The notes beneath the pieces were generated by a model that searched no databases, was not told the origin of the DNA, and saw nothing but the letters and a program-made list of their open reading frames with translations. This document shows positions 8,785-18,046 of a stretch of 64,000 bases of DNA, piece by piece (the stretch's first letter is position 1; every line of letters starts with the position of its first letter). The position numbers and the translations under genes were made by a program. Source of the DNA: Chloroflexota bacterium (lineage in GTDB: Bacteria; Chloroflexota; JAHJIN01); NCBI GenBank assembly GCA_018823415.1, contig JAHJIN010000196.1:1-64000 (forward strand). The letters are read 5' to 3'.

Positions 8785-9642
8785 TTACGGTGTACCTGAA
8801 CCCAACGCCCGGGCCAGACGTGCATCCAGCTTGCGGGCCAGGTCCACCACCGAAACCAGCGGCTCGTCCTCGTCAGCCAGCATGTGGTCGATGTAGCCCA
8901 TGACGCGCTGCCGGCGAAACACCACCACGTCTATGCGCACCTTGATGCTGCCGGTGTTCATGATGATCCGTACCCCGGCTGACCGTTCGCCGATGGCCGA
9001 AGCGCCGGAGAGATCGGTTTCAGATACCAGCCGGGCATCGGGGTTTTCCCTTTTAAAGCTCCGGATGATGGGCTCGACGATCAGTTCGCGGTGAGTGATG
9101 GTAAAGTCCATGCTGGCCTGGTCCAGGCGCGTCTGGCCCCGGTCCAGAAACGCCGTCACGTATTGCACCGGGTCGGACGAGACAAAGGCCGTGATATTCG
9201 TGGGGTTAAAGTCTTCTGCCGGCTCCAATCCCAGCTCGGCCGGGTCCATGGACTCGAATCCGGCTGGCAGGTCCGAAAGCCAGAGTTTGACCTCGGTCAG
9301 GTTTGGCGTGGGGGTGGGCGTGGGCGTGCTGGTAGGTGTATTGGTGGCCGTGGCCGTGGGCGTGGGCGTGTTGGTCGGCGTAGCCGTGGGCGTGGCGGTG
9401 GGCGTGGCAGTCCACAAGGCCGCCGTGGCCGTGAGCTTGGCATAGGCCGTGGCCTCCAGTTGCGCCGGCGAGGGGCCGCTGGTGGTATAGGCCGCAGCCA
9501 GGAACCCCACGCCCACCAGGGCCAGCAGGCAGGCCAGGCCGCCGATGGCCGCCACGATGAGGATGGCTTTGCGCCGGCCGTGGCGCTGCCCGGCCGGCGG
9601 CACTTTCATGCTGTCTACCAGGGGCGCTTGATCAGGTTCCAT
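8785..9642 (-). CDS. Single-pass membrane protein with Thr-Pro stalk
   Basis: 285 residues from ATG 9642, chosen because GGGGGGAG lies just upstream; an in-frame TTG at 9666 would add 8 residues. A transmembrane helix (about residues 28-52) is followed by the segment AYAKLTATAALWT and a low-complexity Thr/Pro/Ala stalk (about 75-110). A folded extracellular domain of about 170 residues (SDLPAGFESMDPAEL onward) follows, which I do not recognise. The same AYAKLT segment and stalk occur in the lipoprotein upstream, so the two are partial paralogues. It sits 12 nt ahead of the large exported protein and may be displayed on the cell surface with it. Confidence 0.75.
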   Translation of the reverse strand: MEPDQAPLVDSMKVPPAGQRHGRRKAILIVAAIGGLACLLALVGVGFLAAAYTTSGPSPAQLEATAYAKLTATAALWTATPTATPTATPTNTPTPTATATNTPTSTPTPTPTPNLTEVKLWLSDLPAGFESMDPAELGLEPAEDFNPTNITAFVSSDPVQYVTAFLDRGQTRLDQASMDFTITHRELIVEPIIRSFKRENPDARLVSETDLSGASAIGERSAGVRIIMNTGSIKVRIDVVVFRRQRVMGYIDHMLADEDEPLVSVVDLARKLDARLARALGSGTP

Positions 9643-9681
9643 GTTTGGGCTCCCCCCAATCCCCAATCTGCTGGCCCCCGG

Positions 9682-10425
9682 TTAGGGCTTTTTCTCCCAT
9701 TTACCGGTGTTGCCGTTAAAATACAGGTTATACTTGTCGGCCAGGGCCGTCAATTCCGGGTCTACCTTGTCCTCCAACTCGTTCAGATTCGTGTTGGTAT
9801 CCCGAATCGCCGAGGTGACAATGTTGTTATTTTTCTGCACGATGCCCCAGTTGATGGCCTTGATGGCCTCAAACAGGGCGTGCAACGTGTTGACATAGTG
9901 ATCGCGATAAGCCTTGGCCTCGGCCGGGGTCTTGACGGCCTCTAATTGGGGCAGGATGGGTTCCACCGCTTTGACATAGGCGTCTACACCATTAACTTGT
10001 TCGTGCAGCCAGCGCGCATTGTTCCAGGTCTTGATCAAGGTCTCACGGGCCGCCTCCTCCTGCGACCGGTAGGGATGCGTGTCGTTGAGATATTTCATCA
10101 CTTGCTGGTCCGGCGGGACCGGCTTGGCCGTGGGCTTGGGCGTGTTGGTGGGCGTGAACGTGGGCGCGGCGGTGGGTGTGTTCGTTGGGCGCGGGGTAGC
10201 CGTCTGGGTTGGGGTGGCTGTGGCCGTGGGGGTGGGTGTCTCGGTGGGGGTGGGTGTGTTGGACGGCGTGGGCGTCCACGATTCGGCCGTGGACGTGAGC
10301 TTGGCATAGGCCGTGGACTCGACCTCGGCTGCCGATGGTGGGCGGCTGATGCAACCCAGAACAGTGGCCAACAATACCAGGGCCGTCAGGCCCAGTCCGA
10401 ACGTATGACGACGCGAGTGTGACAT
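9682..10425 (-). CDS. Lipoprotein with Thr-Pro stalk
   Basis: 247 residues; ATG with GGAG close upstream. A lipoprotein signal peptide ends in the lipobox VLGC at about residue 25. The segment AYAKLTSTAESWT, a long TPT-rich stalk (about 50-105) and a mostly helical domain (DQQVMKYLNDTHPYRSQEEA onward to GKWEKKP) follow. I do not recognise the domain. First gene of a three-gene operon of surface proteins. The (GTGGGC)n-like coding repeats of the stalk are visible at 10130-10270. Confidence 0.78.
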   Translation of the reverse strand: MSHSRRHTFGLGLTALVLLATVLGCISRPPSAAEVESTAYAKLTSTAESWTPTPSNTPTPTETPTPTATATPTQTATPRPTNTPTAAPTFTPTNTPKPTAKPVPPDQQVMKYLNDTHPYRSQEEAARETLIKTWNNARWLHEQVNGVDAYVKAVEPILPQLEAVKTPAEAKAYRDHYVNTLHALFEAIKAINWGIVQKNNNIVTSAIRDTNTNLNELEDKVDPELTALADKYNLYFNGNTGKWEKKP

Positions 10426-10501
10426 GGCTCCTTCATCCTCCTTTGTGTGTCGGTCTGTATTTTGCCCTTAACCTTTTCCTAATCTGTCCCTGAAATGATA
10501 A

Positions 10502-10526
10502 CTGGGCGGCATATGCTGCCGCCCAG
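10502..10526. terminator. Hairpin downstream of the reductase-like gene
   Basis: Perfect 10-bp stem CTGGGCGGCA / TGCCGCCCAG around a 5-nt loop in the 249-nt gap 10426-10674. It is placed to end minus-strand transcription from the reductase-like gene. Only a weak T-rich stretch follows. Nothing else convincing is visible in this gap. Confidence 0.5.
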
Positions 10527-10674
10527 AGAAGAGGTTTTGTTTGGTAATTAGCCCGAGGGCTTGTTTTCAGGGAAATTATACTACAAGTCGCAGCGGAATG
10601 CAAGGACTTTTCGGGCCGGCGATTCCAGCAAGTCTATGCAGCGTCACGGCATCACACGCACCTTGTCGATCCTT

Positions 10675-11796
10675 TCAGAGCGGCAGGGTGATGACCCGCT
10701 CCGGGGGCAGCATGGTATTCGCCAGGCTTGCCAGTTTCATGAGCACGCCGCCCTTGAGCAGGCTGGCGGGCGTCAGGCCGGCCTCCAGGTGGTCGTTGGA
10801 GGCGAATTGCTGCGCCTGTTTGCTATCGTTGGCCTGGAGCTTGTGGACCAGGCTCTTCATCAAGTGCTGATAGTGGTCGGCGGCCGGCTGGCCGTTGCGT
10901 TCTGCGGCAATGATGGCGCGCACGGCCTGCCGGGCGCTCAACGCCGCGTTGTCCATCCCCAGGCCCCGGTGCGCGTCTACCAGGTTGGCCGCGTCGCCGG
11001 CGAACAGCAGCCGTCCCTCGCCCAGGAAAATGCCGCCGACCAGGGGCGATGAGAACCCTTCTTTGCGCACGATCTCGCCGTGGAACCCATAGCGTTCCTG
11101 GATATAGGCCCACAGGCGGTCGGCATAGTCCCGGGGCGACTCGTTGGCTCCCGTGCCAATGACCCACTGATCGTCCTTGAGATAGGCCCAGGCGAACATG
11201 AGGGGCGCCAGGTCCACGTTGTAGATCATGTACAGCGTGTGCGGGTCCAGGCTGGTCTCACCCATGCAGTAATAGTTGACCGTGCCACCGGTGGCCCGGG
11301 GGCCAAAGTCGTCGGGGCGCAACTGCTTGCGGATGCGAGAATACAGCCCATCGGCGGCGATCAGGTAGCGGGCGCGCACCTCGCGCTCCTGGCCGTCGGC
11401 GCGGATACACAGGTCCAGTCCGGCGTCATCCGGCTGGAAATCCAGCAGACGCGTTTCATCCTGAAACTCGGCCCCGGCCGCGGCGGCCACATCGTTGAGC
11501 CAGCTATCGAACGTCGAGCGCCAAAAGTTGAGCATTTTCATCTGGCCGGGGATCGCGCGCCCGCTGGGCGTGACGATCTCGACCTGGCGCAGTTCGTTCT
11601 GGCACAGCTTGTCGGGCGGAATGGGCGCGCCCACGAGTTTTTCCAGATAGGGAAACTGGATGCCCGAGCACGATTTGTTCCGGGGCGTTTTTCGCTTTTC
11701 GATGAGCAGGGTGGCGAACCCGTGTTCGGCGGCGAACCGGGCGGCCACCGAGCCGGCGATCCCGCCGCCCACGACGACGACGTCATATTGTTCCAT
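10675..11796 (-). CDS. Geranylgeranyl-reductase-family flavoprotein
   Basis: 373 residues from ATG 11796 (AAGGA 5 nt upstream); the open frame extends further upstream without homology. The N-terminal FAD motif is VVVGGGIAGSVAARFAAE. NKSCSGIQFPYLEKL near residue 45 and FAGDAANLVDAHRGLGMDN near 275 are typical of the geranylgeranyl reductase / digeranylgeranylglycerophospholipid reductase family. It probably saturates isoprenoid double bonds (quinone, carotenoid or lipid tails) or oxidises a related lipid. It follows an EFR1-type flavodoxin/ferredoxin gene by 86 nt, a plausible electron donor, and both lie behind a TetR gene. Confidence 0.82.
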   Translation of the reverse strand: MEQYDVVVVGGGIAGSVAARFAAEHGFATLLIEKRKTPRNKSCSGIQFPYLEKLVGAPIPPDKLCQNELRQVEIVTPSGRAIPGQMKMLNFWRSTFDSWLNDVAAAAGAEFQDETRLLDFQPDDAGLDLCIRADGQEREVRARYLIAADGLYSRIRKQLRPDDFGPRATGGTVNYYCMGETSLDPHTLYMIYNVDLAPLMFAWAYLKDDQWVIGTGANESPRDYADRLWAYIQERYGFHGEIVRKEGFSSPLVGGIFLGEGRLLFAGDAANLVDAHRGLGMDNAALSARQAVRAIIAAERNGQPAADHYQHLMKSLVHKLQANDSKQAQQFASNDHLEAGLTPASLLKGGVLMKLASLANTMLPPERVITLPL

Positions 11797-11882
11797 GTGA
11801 TCCTTGGCTCCTATTGTAATTTCGCGTCGGCCGGCATGCCCGGCTTGAGCGCGTGATCGGGGTTGGCAACGCCAGGCCCGGG

Positions 11883-12710
11883 TTAGCGAGTCAACTCGCG
11901 CACGGTCAGGCCGGGGTCGTGGTAACGCCGCCGGCCCTCGGTCCGCCCGATGAACGTGGATTGGACGGCCTCTTGCGGGCAGAACTGGAAGCAGCGCATG
12001 CATTGCTCGCACCGGTCGCTCCAGGTGGGTCGGCCATCCACCAGCGTGATGTTGCCGGTGGGGCAGACCTGGGCGCAGATACCACAGCCGGTACACGTAC
12101 CGTCCACGCGCATGAGGCGGGGGAGCCGGCTCAAGCCCCGGCTCTGAAACAGCGGATTGAGCAGCCGCTCCATTGGACCCCAGATCCGCGATGTAGGTTT
12201 CCACAACTCCTGGCCAGCCATCACCTGGTCTATGAACGCCTGCACGTGACACTCGGCCCGGGCCACCACCTGGGTGGTCTGTTCCGGTGTAGGCGCGTTC
12301 ACGGCCATGATCCAGGTGTTGGGCATGGGCGCCGAGGTACCGCCCACGACGGCATATCCCTTGTCAGCCAGGATGCCTCGGCCGATAGGTAGACAGCGGC
12401 CCTCCGTAGGAGGCATGGGGATGCCTTCCACCTCGCAGCCGGTAGACACCAGCAAAAAGGCACGCTTGTCGGTCACCGGGGGCAAATTCTCCAGAAACCG
12501 ACGCATGATGCGCGGCACGCCAAAGCAGTACACCGGGAATGCAAACCCGTGCCAGGAGGCCTGGTCATGGCACGGCGATAGCCCCGGCTCCTCAATGCTC
12601 CGCACCTCGACCGCGTGCCCGCCAGCGTGCAGCCGATCTGCTGCCATCGTCGTCAGGCGTTTGGCGTTGCCGGTGCCCGAAAAATAATAGATCACCACGT
12701 TTGTGTCCAT
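11883..12710 (-). CDS. EFR1-family flavodoxin/ferredoxin fusion
   Basis: 275 residues from ATG 12710 (GAGGAG upstream). The N-terminal flavodoxin-like domain carries the FMN phosphate loop YYFSGTGNAKR. The C-terminal part has two [4Fe-4S] motifs, CTGCGICAQVCP (about 208) and CEQCMRCFQFCP (about 236). This architecture defines the EFR1 group, which carries electrons between low-potential donors and reductases. Its position between a TetR regulator and a geranylgeranyl-reductase-like flavoprotein suggests it supplies that enzyme with electrons; this is inference. Confidence 0.85.
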   Translation of the reverse strand: MDTNVVIYYFSGTGNAKRLTTMAADRLHAGGHAVEVRSIEEPGLSPCHDQASWHGFAFPVYCFGVPRIMRRFLENLPPVTDKRAFLLVSTGCEVEGIPMPPTEGRCLPIGRGILADKGYAVVGGTSAPMPNTWIMAVNAPTPEQTTQVVARAECHVQAFIDQVMAGQELWKPTSRIWGPMERLLNPLFQSRGLSRLPRLMRVDGTCTGCGICAQVCPTGNITLVDGRPTWSDRCEQCMRCFQFCPQEAVQSTFIGRTEGRRRYHDPGLTVRELTR

Positions 12711-12780
12711 GAGCGTTTCTCTCCTCGCCAACGACCGTTGCCGGCGGTTGGTTATGTGGTTGGCTACCCGTCGTCAATGA

Positions 12781-13386
12781 TCAGGCTATGTCCAGCAATG
12801 TCGCTTTCAGGTACCCTGCACAGATCGCCCGGGCTTTGGTCAGATCAAACAGATCCAGGTTCAGGGCATACTGGAGCGTCAGCCCGTCCATGAGGGCCAG
12901 GAATCCCTGCGCAATCTGGTCCACGTCACCGGCCCGGAACATGCCCAATTCGATTCCGGCCTCGATGACGGTGCGCGTTGCCATCTCGTAGCGCTGGATC
13001 ATGCCCTTCATCGCCGCCTGAAAGCGCGGGTCCAGCAGGCACTCGGCCCAAAAGTGAACGAACACACGCTCCAGATGGTTCTCCGCAAATGCTTGGTCGT
13101 CAAACATGGCAGCGATGACCAGATTCAAAAAATCCGGCGGCGACATATCGGCTGTCATCCCGGCCCGCAAACGCTCGTCGTACTCGTCGATGATGGACTG
13201 GAATGTCTGGAGTAGCACATCCTGCTTGTTGGCGAAATAGTGATTGACCACGCCCTTGCTTACGCCGGCTTCGTCGGCGATGGCCTGCATGGTCAGATTT
13301 CCGATGCCGCCGCGCGCGATGCAACGTGTGGCCGCTGCAATGACCTGGGCCTGACGGATGGACTTCATACCCAGTTTAGGGGTCAT
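12781..13386 (-). CDS. TetR-family transcriptional regulator
   Basis: 201 residues; AAGGAGG 6 nt before the ATG. The N-terminal helix-turn-helix is canonical: GIGNLTMQAIADEAGVSKGVVNHYF at about residues 27-52 fits the TetR_N pattern, closest in style to BetI-like members. The C-terminal ligand domain is divergent. It is the first gene of a minus-strand unit with the EFR1 and reductase-like genes. A 10-bp palindrome lies just downstream of its own -10, so it is likely autoregulated and probably controls the two following genes. Confidence 0.9.
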   Translation of the reverse strand: MTPKLGMKSIRQAQVIAAATRCIARGGIGNLTMQAIADEAGVSKGVVNHYFANKQDVLLQTFQSIIDEYDERLRAGMTADMSPPDFLNLVIAAMFDDQAFAENHLERVFVHFWAECLLDPRFQAAMKGMIQRYEMATRTVIEAGIELGMFRAGDVDQIAQGFLALMDGLTLQYALNLDLFDLTKARAICAGYLKATLLDIA

Positions 13387-13409
13387 GGCTTGCCTCCTTT
13401 TTTATATCG

Positions 13410-13450
13410 ACCGGCCGGTATAATATAATACAAGCTCGCCATTTTGTCAA
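13410..13450 (-). promoter_or_regulatory. tetR promoter with palindromic operator
   Basis: On the minus strand, TTGACA (13445-13450), a 17-nt spacer and TATATT (13422-13427) precede tetR. A perfect palindrome ACCGGCCGGT (13410-13419) overlaps the expected transcription start, a typical TetR self-repression site. Confidence 0.65.
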
Positions 13451-13459
13451 GTGATGGGA

Positions 13460-13488
13460 TTGACGCCGATACCACAACAGTGTAAAAT
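13460..13488 (+). promoter_or_regulatory. malQ promoter
   Basis: TTGACG (13460-13465), 17-nt spacer, TAAAAT (13483-13488); about 31 nt of leader before the malQ start. Divergent from the tetR promoter. Confidence 0.75.
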
Positions 13489-13525
13489 GACAGCAGCACC
13501 CATCTCATCCAATGGAGGCGTTCCC

Positions 13526-15088
13526 ATGCGGTTCCCTCGCTCGTGCGGTATCTTGTTGCACCCCACGTCTTTTCCGGGCCGTTATGGCATTGGCGATCTG
13601 GGCGATGCGGCCTATCAGTTTGCCGATTTCCTGGCGACCGGCGGCCAGACCTTGTGGCAGGTGATGCCCCTGGGGCCGACGGGCTATGGCGACTCGCCGT
13701 ATCAGTGCTTTTCCGCGTTTGCCGGCAACCCGCTGCTCGTCAGCCCGGACCGGCTGCTGGCCGAGGGCCTGCTAACTGACGCAGACTTGGCCGAGGTGCC
13801 CCCGTTCCCGGCGCAGCGCGTGGACTATGGCTGGGTGATCCAGTGGAAGACGGCCCTGCTGCACCGGTCGTTTCTGGTGTTTCAGGACCGGGCCACGCCG
13901 GCGCAATTGGACGGGTTGTGGCTGTTTAGCCAGCGCAACGCCGGCTGGCTGGACGATTATGCGCTGTTCATGGCCCTCAAAGAGCACCACGGCGGCGGCA
14001 CGTGGACTGCGTGGGAATTTCCCCTCGTGACCCGCGATCCGGCGACGCTGGCCCACTGGCGCGAGCAATTGGCCGACGCCATCCAGGAGCAACGATACCG
14101 CCAGTGGCTGTTCTTTCGCCAGTGGTGGGCCCTCAAGTCCTACGCCAACGAGCGCGGCATCCGCTTTGTGGGCGACATCCCCATTTTTGTGGCCCACGAC
14201 AGCGCCGACGTGTGGGCCAATCCGCACCTGTTCTACCTGGACCGGGCCGGCAATCCCACGGCGGTGGCCGGCGTGCCGCCCGATTATTTCAGCGCCACCG
14301 GCCAGCTCTGGGGCAACCCCCTCTATCGCTGGGATGTGCTGGCTCGCAATGGCTATGACTGGTGGCTGGCCCGGTTCCGCGCGGTGCTCGAGCTGGTCGA
14401 CATCATCCGGCTGGATCATTTCCGGGGCTTTGAAGCCTATTGGGAGATCCCGGCCGGCTCGCCCACGGCCGAGATAGGCCAGTGGGTCAAGGGACCGGGC
14501 GCGGCACTGTTCTATCGCCTCAAAGACATGCTGGGCGAGCTGCCCATCGTGGCCGAAGACCTGGGCGTGATCACCCGCGAGGTGGTGAACCTGCGCAACG
14601 AGTTCAATTTTCCGGGGATGAAGATCCTCCAGTTTGCCTTTTCGTCGGATGCGAGCAATCCCTTTTTGCCGCACAATTATGACGCCAACTGCGCAGTGTA
14701 TACCGGCACACACGACAACGATACCAGCGTGGGCTGGTTCCAATCGTCCAGCACGCCGGGCGAGCGGGCGCTTGCGCTGCAATACCTGGGCCGCGAGACC
14801 GGCGACCACATCAACTGGGACCTGATCCGGCTGGCGTATGCGTCGGTAGCCGACACGGCCGTGGTGCCACTTCAGGATGTGCTGGGCGACGGTTCCAGCG
14901 CGCGTATGAACTACCCCTCGCGGCTGGGCGGTCAGTGGGAATGGCGCTATCCCGAGGGGGTGCTTACCAACGAACTGGCGCAGCGCTTGTTGGGCCTGGC
15001 CCAGACCTATGGCCGCGCGCCGGCGCCGGCCGGTGCCGGCCCCGGCGGGTTCGAGGGGCGCGTGAATCCGGCTCCGACCATCCAATAA
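13526..15088 (+). CDS. malQ: 4-alpha-glucanotransferase (amylomaltase)
   Basis: 520 residues from ATG 13526, fixed by GGAGG at 13514-13518 and a promoter just upstream; an in-frame GTG at 13451 lies before the promoter. GH77 amylomaltases disproportionate maltodextrins in glycogen/maltose metabolism. The protein opens with the family signature GILLHPTSFPGRYGIGDLG and contains YGDSPYQ, DIIRLDHFRGFEAYWEIP (catalytic Asp), VAEDLGVIT and YTGTHDNDTSVGW. It is followed 22 nt later by a glycosyltransferase gene. Assignment is firm. Confidence 0.95.
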   Translation: MRFPRSCGILLHPTSFPGRYGIGDLGDAAYQFADFLATGGQTLWQVMPLGPTGYGDSPYQCFSAFAGNPLLVSPDRLLAEGLLTDADLAEVPPFPAQRVDYGWVIQWKTALLHRSFLVFQDRATPAQLDGLWLFSQRNAGWLDDYALFMALKEHHGGGTWTAWEFPLVTRDPATLAHWREQLADAIQEQRYRQWLFFRQWWALKSYANERGIRFVGDIPIFVAHDSADVWANPHLFYLDRAGNPTAVAGVPPDYFSATGQLWGNPLYRWDVLARNGYDWWLARFRAVLELVDIIRLDHFRGFEAYWEIPAGSPTAEIGQWVKGPGAALFYRLKDMLGELPIVAEDLGVITREVVNLRNEFNFPGMKILQFAFSSDASNPFLPHNYDANCAVYTGTHDNDTSVGWFQSSSTPGERALALQYLGRETGDHINWDLIRLAYASVADTAVVPLQDVLGDGSSARMNYPSRLGGQWEWRYPEGVLTNELAQRLLGLAQTYGRAPAPAGAGPGGFEGRVNPAPTIQ

Positions 15089-15110
15089 CGCACCGTTCGG
15101 GAGGCCCATC

Positions 15111-16226
15111 TTGCAAGTTGCCATTGTTCACGACTGGCTGAACCAATACGGCGGCGCCGAGCGGGTGCTGGAAGCCCTGCACGCGCTTTATCCGGCCGCG
15201 CCGGTGTACGCCGCCATGTATGGTCCCCAGGTCATGCCGCCGGCCTACCGGTCGTGGGACATTCGCCCATCGTTCATGCAGCGTCTACCCGGCGTTATCG
15301 GTCATCACCAGGTCTACCTGCTGCTCTATCCCCGGGCCGTGGAGAGCTATGACCTGTCGGCGTATGATCTGGTCATCAGCACGTCCAGTTCTTTTGCCCA
15401 TGCGGCCATCGCGGCGCCCCACGCGCCTCACGTGTGCTATTGCCACAACCCCATGCGCTTTGGCTGGAATTATGACGAGTACGTGCGCCACGAGCGCGTC
15501 CCGGTGCTCGCGCGCGGGCTGCTGCAGCCGTTCATCCGCTGGCTGCGGTCGTGGGACCGCCGCACCGCCGCCCGGGTGGACGACTGGATCGCCAATTCGC
15601 GCAACGTGGCCGGCCGTATCCGCCAATACTATGGGCGCGAGTCGGTGGTCATCCCGCCACCGGTGGACGTGTCGCGGTTTCACCTGGCCGGGCCGGGCGC
15701 CGGCGATTATTACCTGATCCTCTCGCGCCTCATCCCCTACAAACGCATCGACGTGGCGGTGCAGGCCTTTGCCGGGCTGGATCGACCCCTTTGGATCGCC
15801 GGCAGCGGCCGGGCCCGGGCCGAGCTGGAGGCCATTGCCCCCCAAAACGTGCGCTTTTTGGGCCGTGTGCCCGACGAGGACGTGCCGGGCCTTTATGCCG
15901 GCTGTCGGGCGTTCATCTTTCCCGGCCAGGAGGACCTGGGCATCACGCCGCTGGAGGCGATGGCGGCCGGCCGGCCGGTCATCGCCTATGCGGCCGGCGG
16001 GGCCCTGGAGACCGTCATCGAGGGCGAGACCGGCGTCTTTTTCCGTGAGCAGACGCCCGAGGCCCTGGCTGCCGCCATCCGCGAGTTCGAGGCCCAGGAA
16101 TTCGATCCGGCCGCGGCGCGCCGCCAGGCCGAGCGTTTCGACATCAACTCATTTCAAGCGCAAATCAGCGCCTTGGTGGACCAATGCCTGGAGCGGGGTG
16201 TGCGGCGCCCGCTGCATACCCCATGA
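15111..16226 (+). CDS. GT4-family glycosyltransferase
   Basis: 371 residues; TTG start with GGGAGG 6 nt upstream, so a rare start codon is likely. GT-B fold: N-terminal VAIVHDWLNQYGGAERVLEAL and a C-terminal donor domain with YLILSRLIPYKRIDVAVQAF, GSGRAR, FLGRVPDED and QEDLGITPLEAMAAGRPVIAY (E-x7-E-type motif). It transfers a sugar from a nucleotide donor, probably for cell-surface glycan or glycolipid synthesis. Its stop overlaps the next start (ATGA). Confidence 0.88.
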   Translation: MQVAIVHDWLNQYGGAERVLEALHALYPAAPVYAAMYGPQVMPPAYRSWDIRPSFMQRLPGVIGHHQVYLLLYPRAVESYDLSAYDLVISTSSSFAHAAIAAPHAPHVCYCHNPMRFGWNYDEYVRHERVPVLARGLLQPFIRWLRSWDRRTAARVDDWIANSRNVAGRIRQYYGRESVVIPPPVDVSRFHLAGPGAGDYYLILSRLIPYKRIDVAVQAFAGLDRPLWIAGSGRARAELEAIAPQNVRFLGRVPDEDVPGLYAGCRAFIFPGQEDLGITPLEAMAAGRPVIAYAAGGALETVIEGETGVFFREQTPEALAAAIREFEAQEFDPAAARRQAERFDINSFQAQISALVDQCLERGVRRPLHTP

Positions 16227-18046
16227 CGACCTTGCCGGTGGCTGACCTGGAAGCCCGACTCGCTCAGGAAACCGGCGCTACGCCGGCCCGGGTGGATGTG
16301 CTGAACGCCCTGGCCTGGGAGTTGCGGGCCGCCGATACTGCCCGCGCCCTGGCGATGAGCCAGGAGGCCAACAAACTGGCCCGGCGCATTGCGTATGGCC
16401 GGGGACTGGGATATAGCCTGCTCTATGCCGGCATCTGTCACGTCCGGCTGGCCGACCGCGAGGCCGCGTTGCCCTGCTTGCAAGAGGCGCTGTTTTTGCT
16501 GGCTGGTGTGGACCAGCGCGGTGAAGCGATGGCGCTCAACGCGCTGGGCAACGTCGAGTATATGGCCGGCAATCTGGTGGAAGCGTTGGCCTACTATATT
16601 CGCAGCCTGGATGGCCGCCAGCGCAGCGGCGACCGGCGCGGCGAAGCCGTGACCCTAATGAACATTGGCAACATCTATGAAAAGCTGGGGGACTATGCCA
16701 ATGCGCTGGATTATTTCTTTCGCAATCTCGGGATCGCCCAAGAGATCGACGATGAGCACGCCCGGGCAGTTTCAATGGCCAACATCGGCGTCGTGTACCA
16801 GAACACCGGCGACCCGGAAAAGGCCGCGGAATCGTTCGCCGAAGGGGCGCAGATATTCAGGCGCGTGGGTGACCGGCAGGGCGAGGCCGCCTGCCTGAAC
16901 AACCTGGGGTTCATGTATCAGCAGCAGGGCGAACACGAGCGGGCGCTGGAATATTTCTTGCGGGCGCACCAGATCTCGGGAGAGAGCGGCGATCGGGTAA
17001 ACCAGGCCATGACCGCCACCAACGCCGGGGAGGTGTACGCGCTCCTGGGCGACGACGAGGCGGCCCTGGACTGTTTGCAGCGCGGCCTGACCATTGCCCG
17101 GGAAATCGGGAACCCGCAGGTTGAGACGGCGGCTATCTGGAGCCTGGGCGGGTTCTTGCTGGACAAACGCCAGTTCGACCAGGCCATCGAACAGCTTGGG
17201 CAAGGGCTGGCTGTGGCCGAACGCATCGGCTACCGGGAGTGGATCTATAAAACGCACGAATCGCTGGCCGAGGCCTATGAGCAGGCCGGGCAGATGGGCA
17301 GTGCTCTGGAGCATTACCGGGCCTTTCACCGGGTCAAAGAAGAGGTGTTCAACGAGGAATCGGGCCGCAAGACCAAGACCCTGATGGCCCAGTTCCAGGT
17401 GGAAAAGGCCCAGCGCGAGGCCGAGATCTATCGCCTGCGCAACGTCGAGCTGGCCCAGGCTCACACTGAATTACAGGCCCTCAACCAGTCGTTGCAAGCG
17501 GCCAACGCGCAGATCCGCCACCAGGCCGAGCTGCTGGAGCAGCAAACCCGGGAAGACAGCCTGACCGGGCTGTACAACCGGCGCTATCTGGACCAGCAGT
17601 TGGCGCTCGAGTTCCAGCGCGCCCGGCGCTTTGGACGTCCCCTCGCGGTGGTGATGGCCGATCTGGACCATTTCAAGCGCATCAACGACCGCTATTCGCA
17701 CGCGATGGGGGATCGAGTGCTTCAAGCCGTGGCAGACATATTGCGCCAGTCGTGCCGGGAGACGGATTTCGCGGCCCGCTATGGGGGCGAAGAGTTTGTG
17801 CTGTTCTTGCCCGAGACGTCAGCCGTCGATGGCGCCGTGATCTGCGAGCGCATTCGTCAGACGGTAGAGGCGTACGATTGGGCGGCCATCCAGCCGGGCC
17901 TGCACGTGACCATCAGCATGGGTTTGGCCGAAAACGAGGGCCACGCCGATCACGGGGCGCTGCTGCGGGCAGCCGATGACCGACTCTATGAGGCCAAGCG
18001 GGCCGGGCGCAATCGCGTGCAAGGATGTGCGACATGGATTGGCTAG
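16223..18046 (+). CDS. TPR-repeat diguanylate cyclase
   Basis: 607 residues from ATG 16223, overlapping the previous stop by 4 nt. Residues about 40-390 are tandem tetratricopeptide repeats (A-x-x-x-G-N-x-Y motifs such as NIGNIYEKLGDYANALDYF). A coiled coil (about 395-440) leads into a GGDEF domain (450-605). The active-site loop is RYGGEEF, so c-di-GMP synthesis is likely. RETD five residues before it fits the inhibitory I-site. There is no membrane segment; the TPRs probably sense a protein partner. Confidence 0.9.
   Translation: MTTLPVADLEARLAQETGATPARVDVLNALAWELRAADTARALAMSQEANKLARRIAYGRGLGYSLLYAGICHVRLADREAALPCLQEALFLLAGVDQRGEAMALNALGNVEYMAGNLVEALAYYIRSLDGRQRSGDRRGEAVTLMNIGNIYEKLGDYANALDYFFRNLGIAQEIDDEHARAVSMANIGVVYQNTGDPEKAAESFAEGAQIFRRVGDRQGEAACLNNLGFMYQQQGEHERALEYFLRAHQISGESGDRVNQAMTATNAGEVYALLGDDEAALDCLQRGLTIAREIGNPQVETAAIWSLGGFLLDKRQFDQAIEQLGQGLAVAERIGYREWIYKTHESLAEAYEQAGQMGSALEHYRAFHRVKEEVFNEESGRKTKTLMAQFQVEKAQREAEIYRLRNVELAQAHTELQALNQSLQAANAQIRHQAELLEQQTREDSLTGLYNRRYLDQQLALEFQRARRFGRPLAVVMADLDHFKRINDRYSHAMGDRVLQAVADILRQSCRETDFAARYGGEEFVLFLPETSAVDGAVICERIRQTVEAYDWAAIQPGLHVTISMGLAENEGHADHGALLRAADDRLYEAKRAGRNRVQGCATWIG

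Noticed and set aside
9300-10310. CRISPR-like or satellite repeats (GTGGGC runs)
   Set aside because: They are codons of Thr/Pro stalks in two surface proteins, with no spacer structure.
11797-12252. Long N-terminal extension of the geranylgeranyl-reductase-like ORF
   Set aside because: It is the antisense/alternate frame of the EFR1 gene; the FAD motif begins right after ATG 11796.
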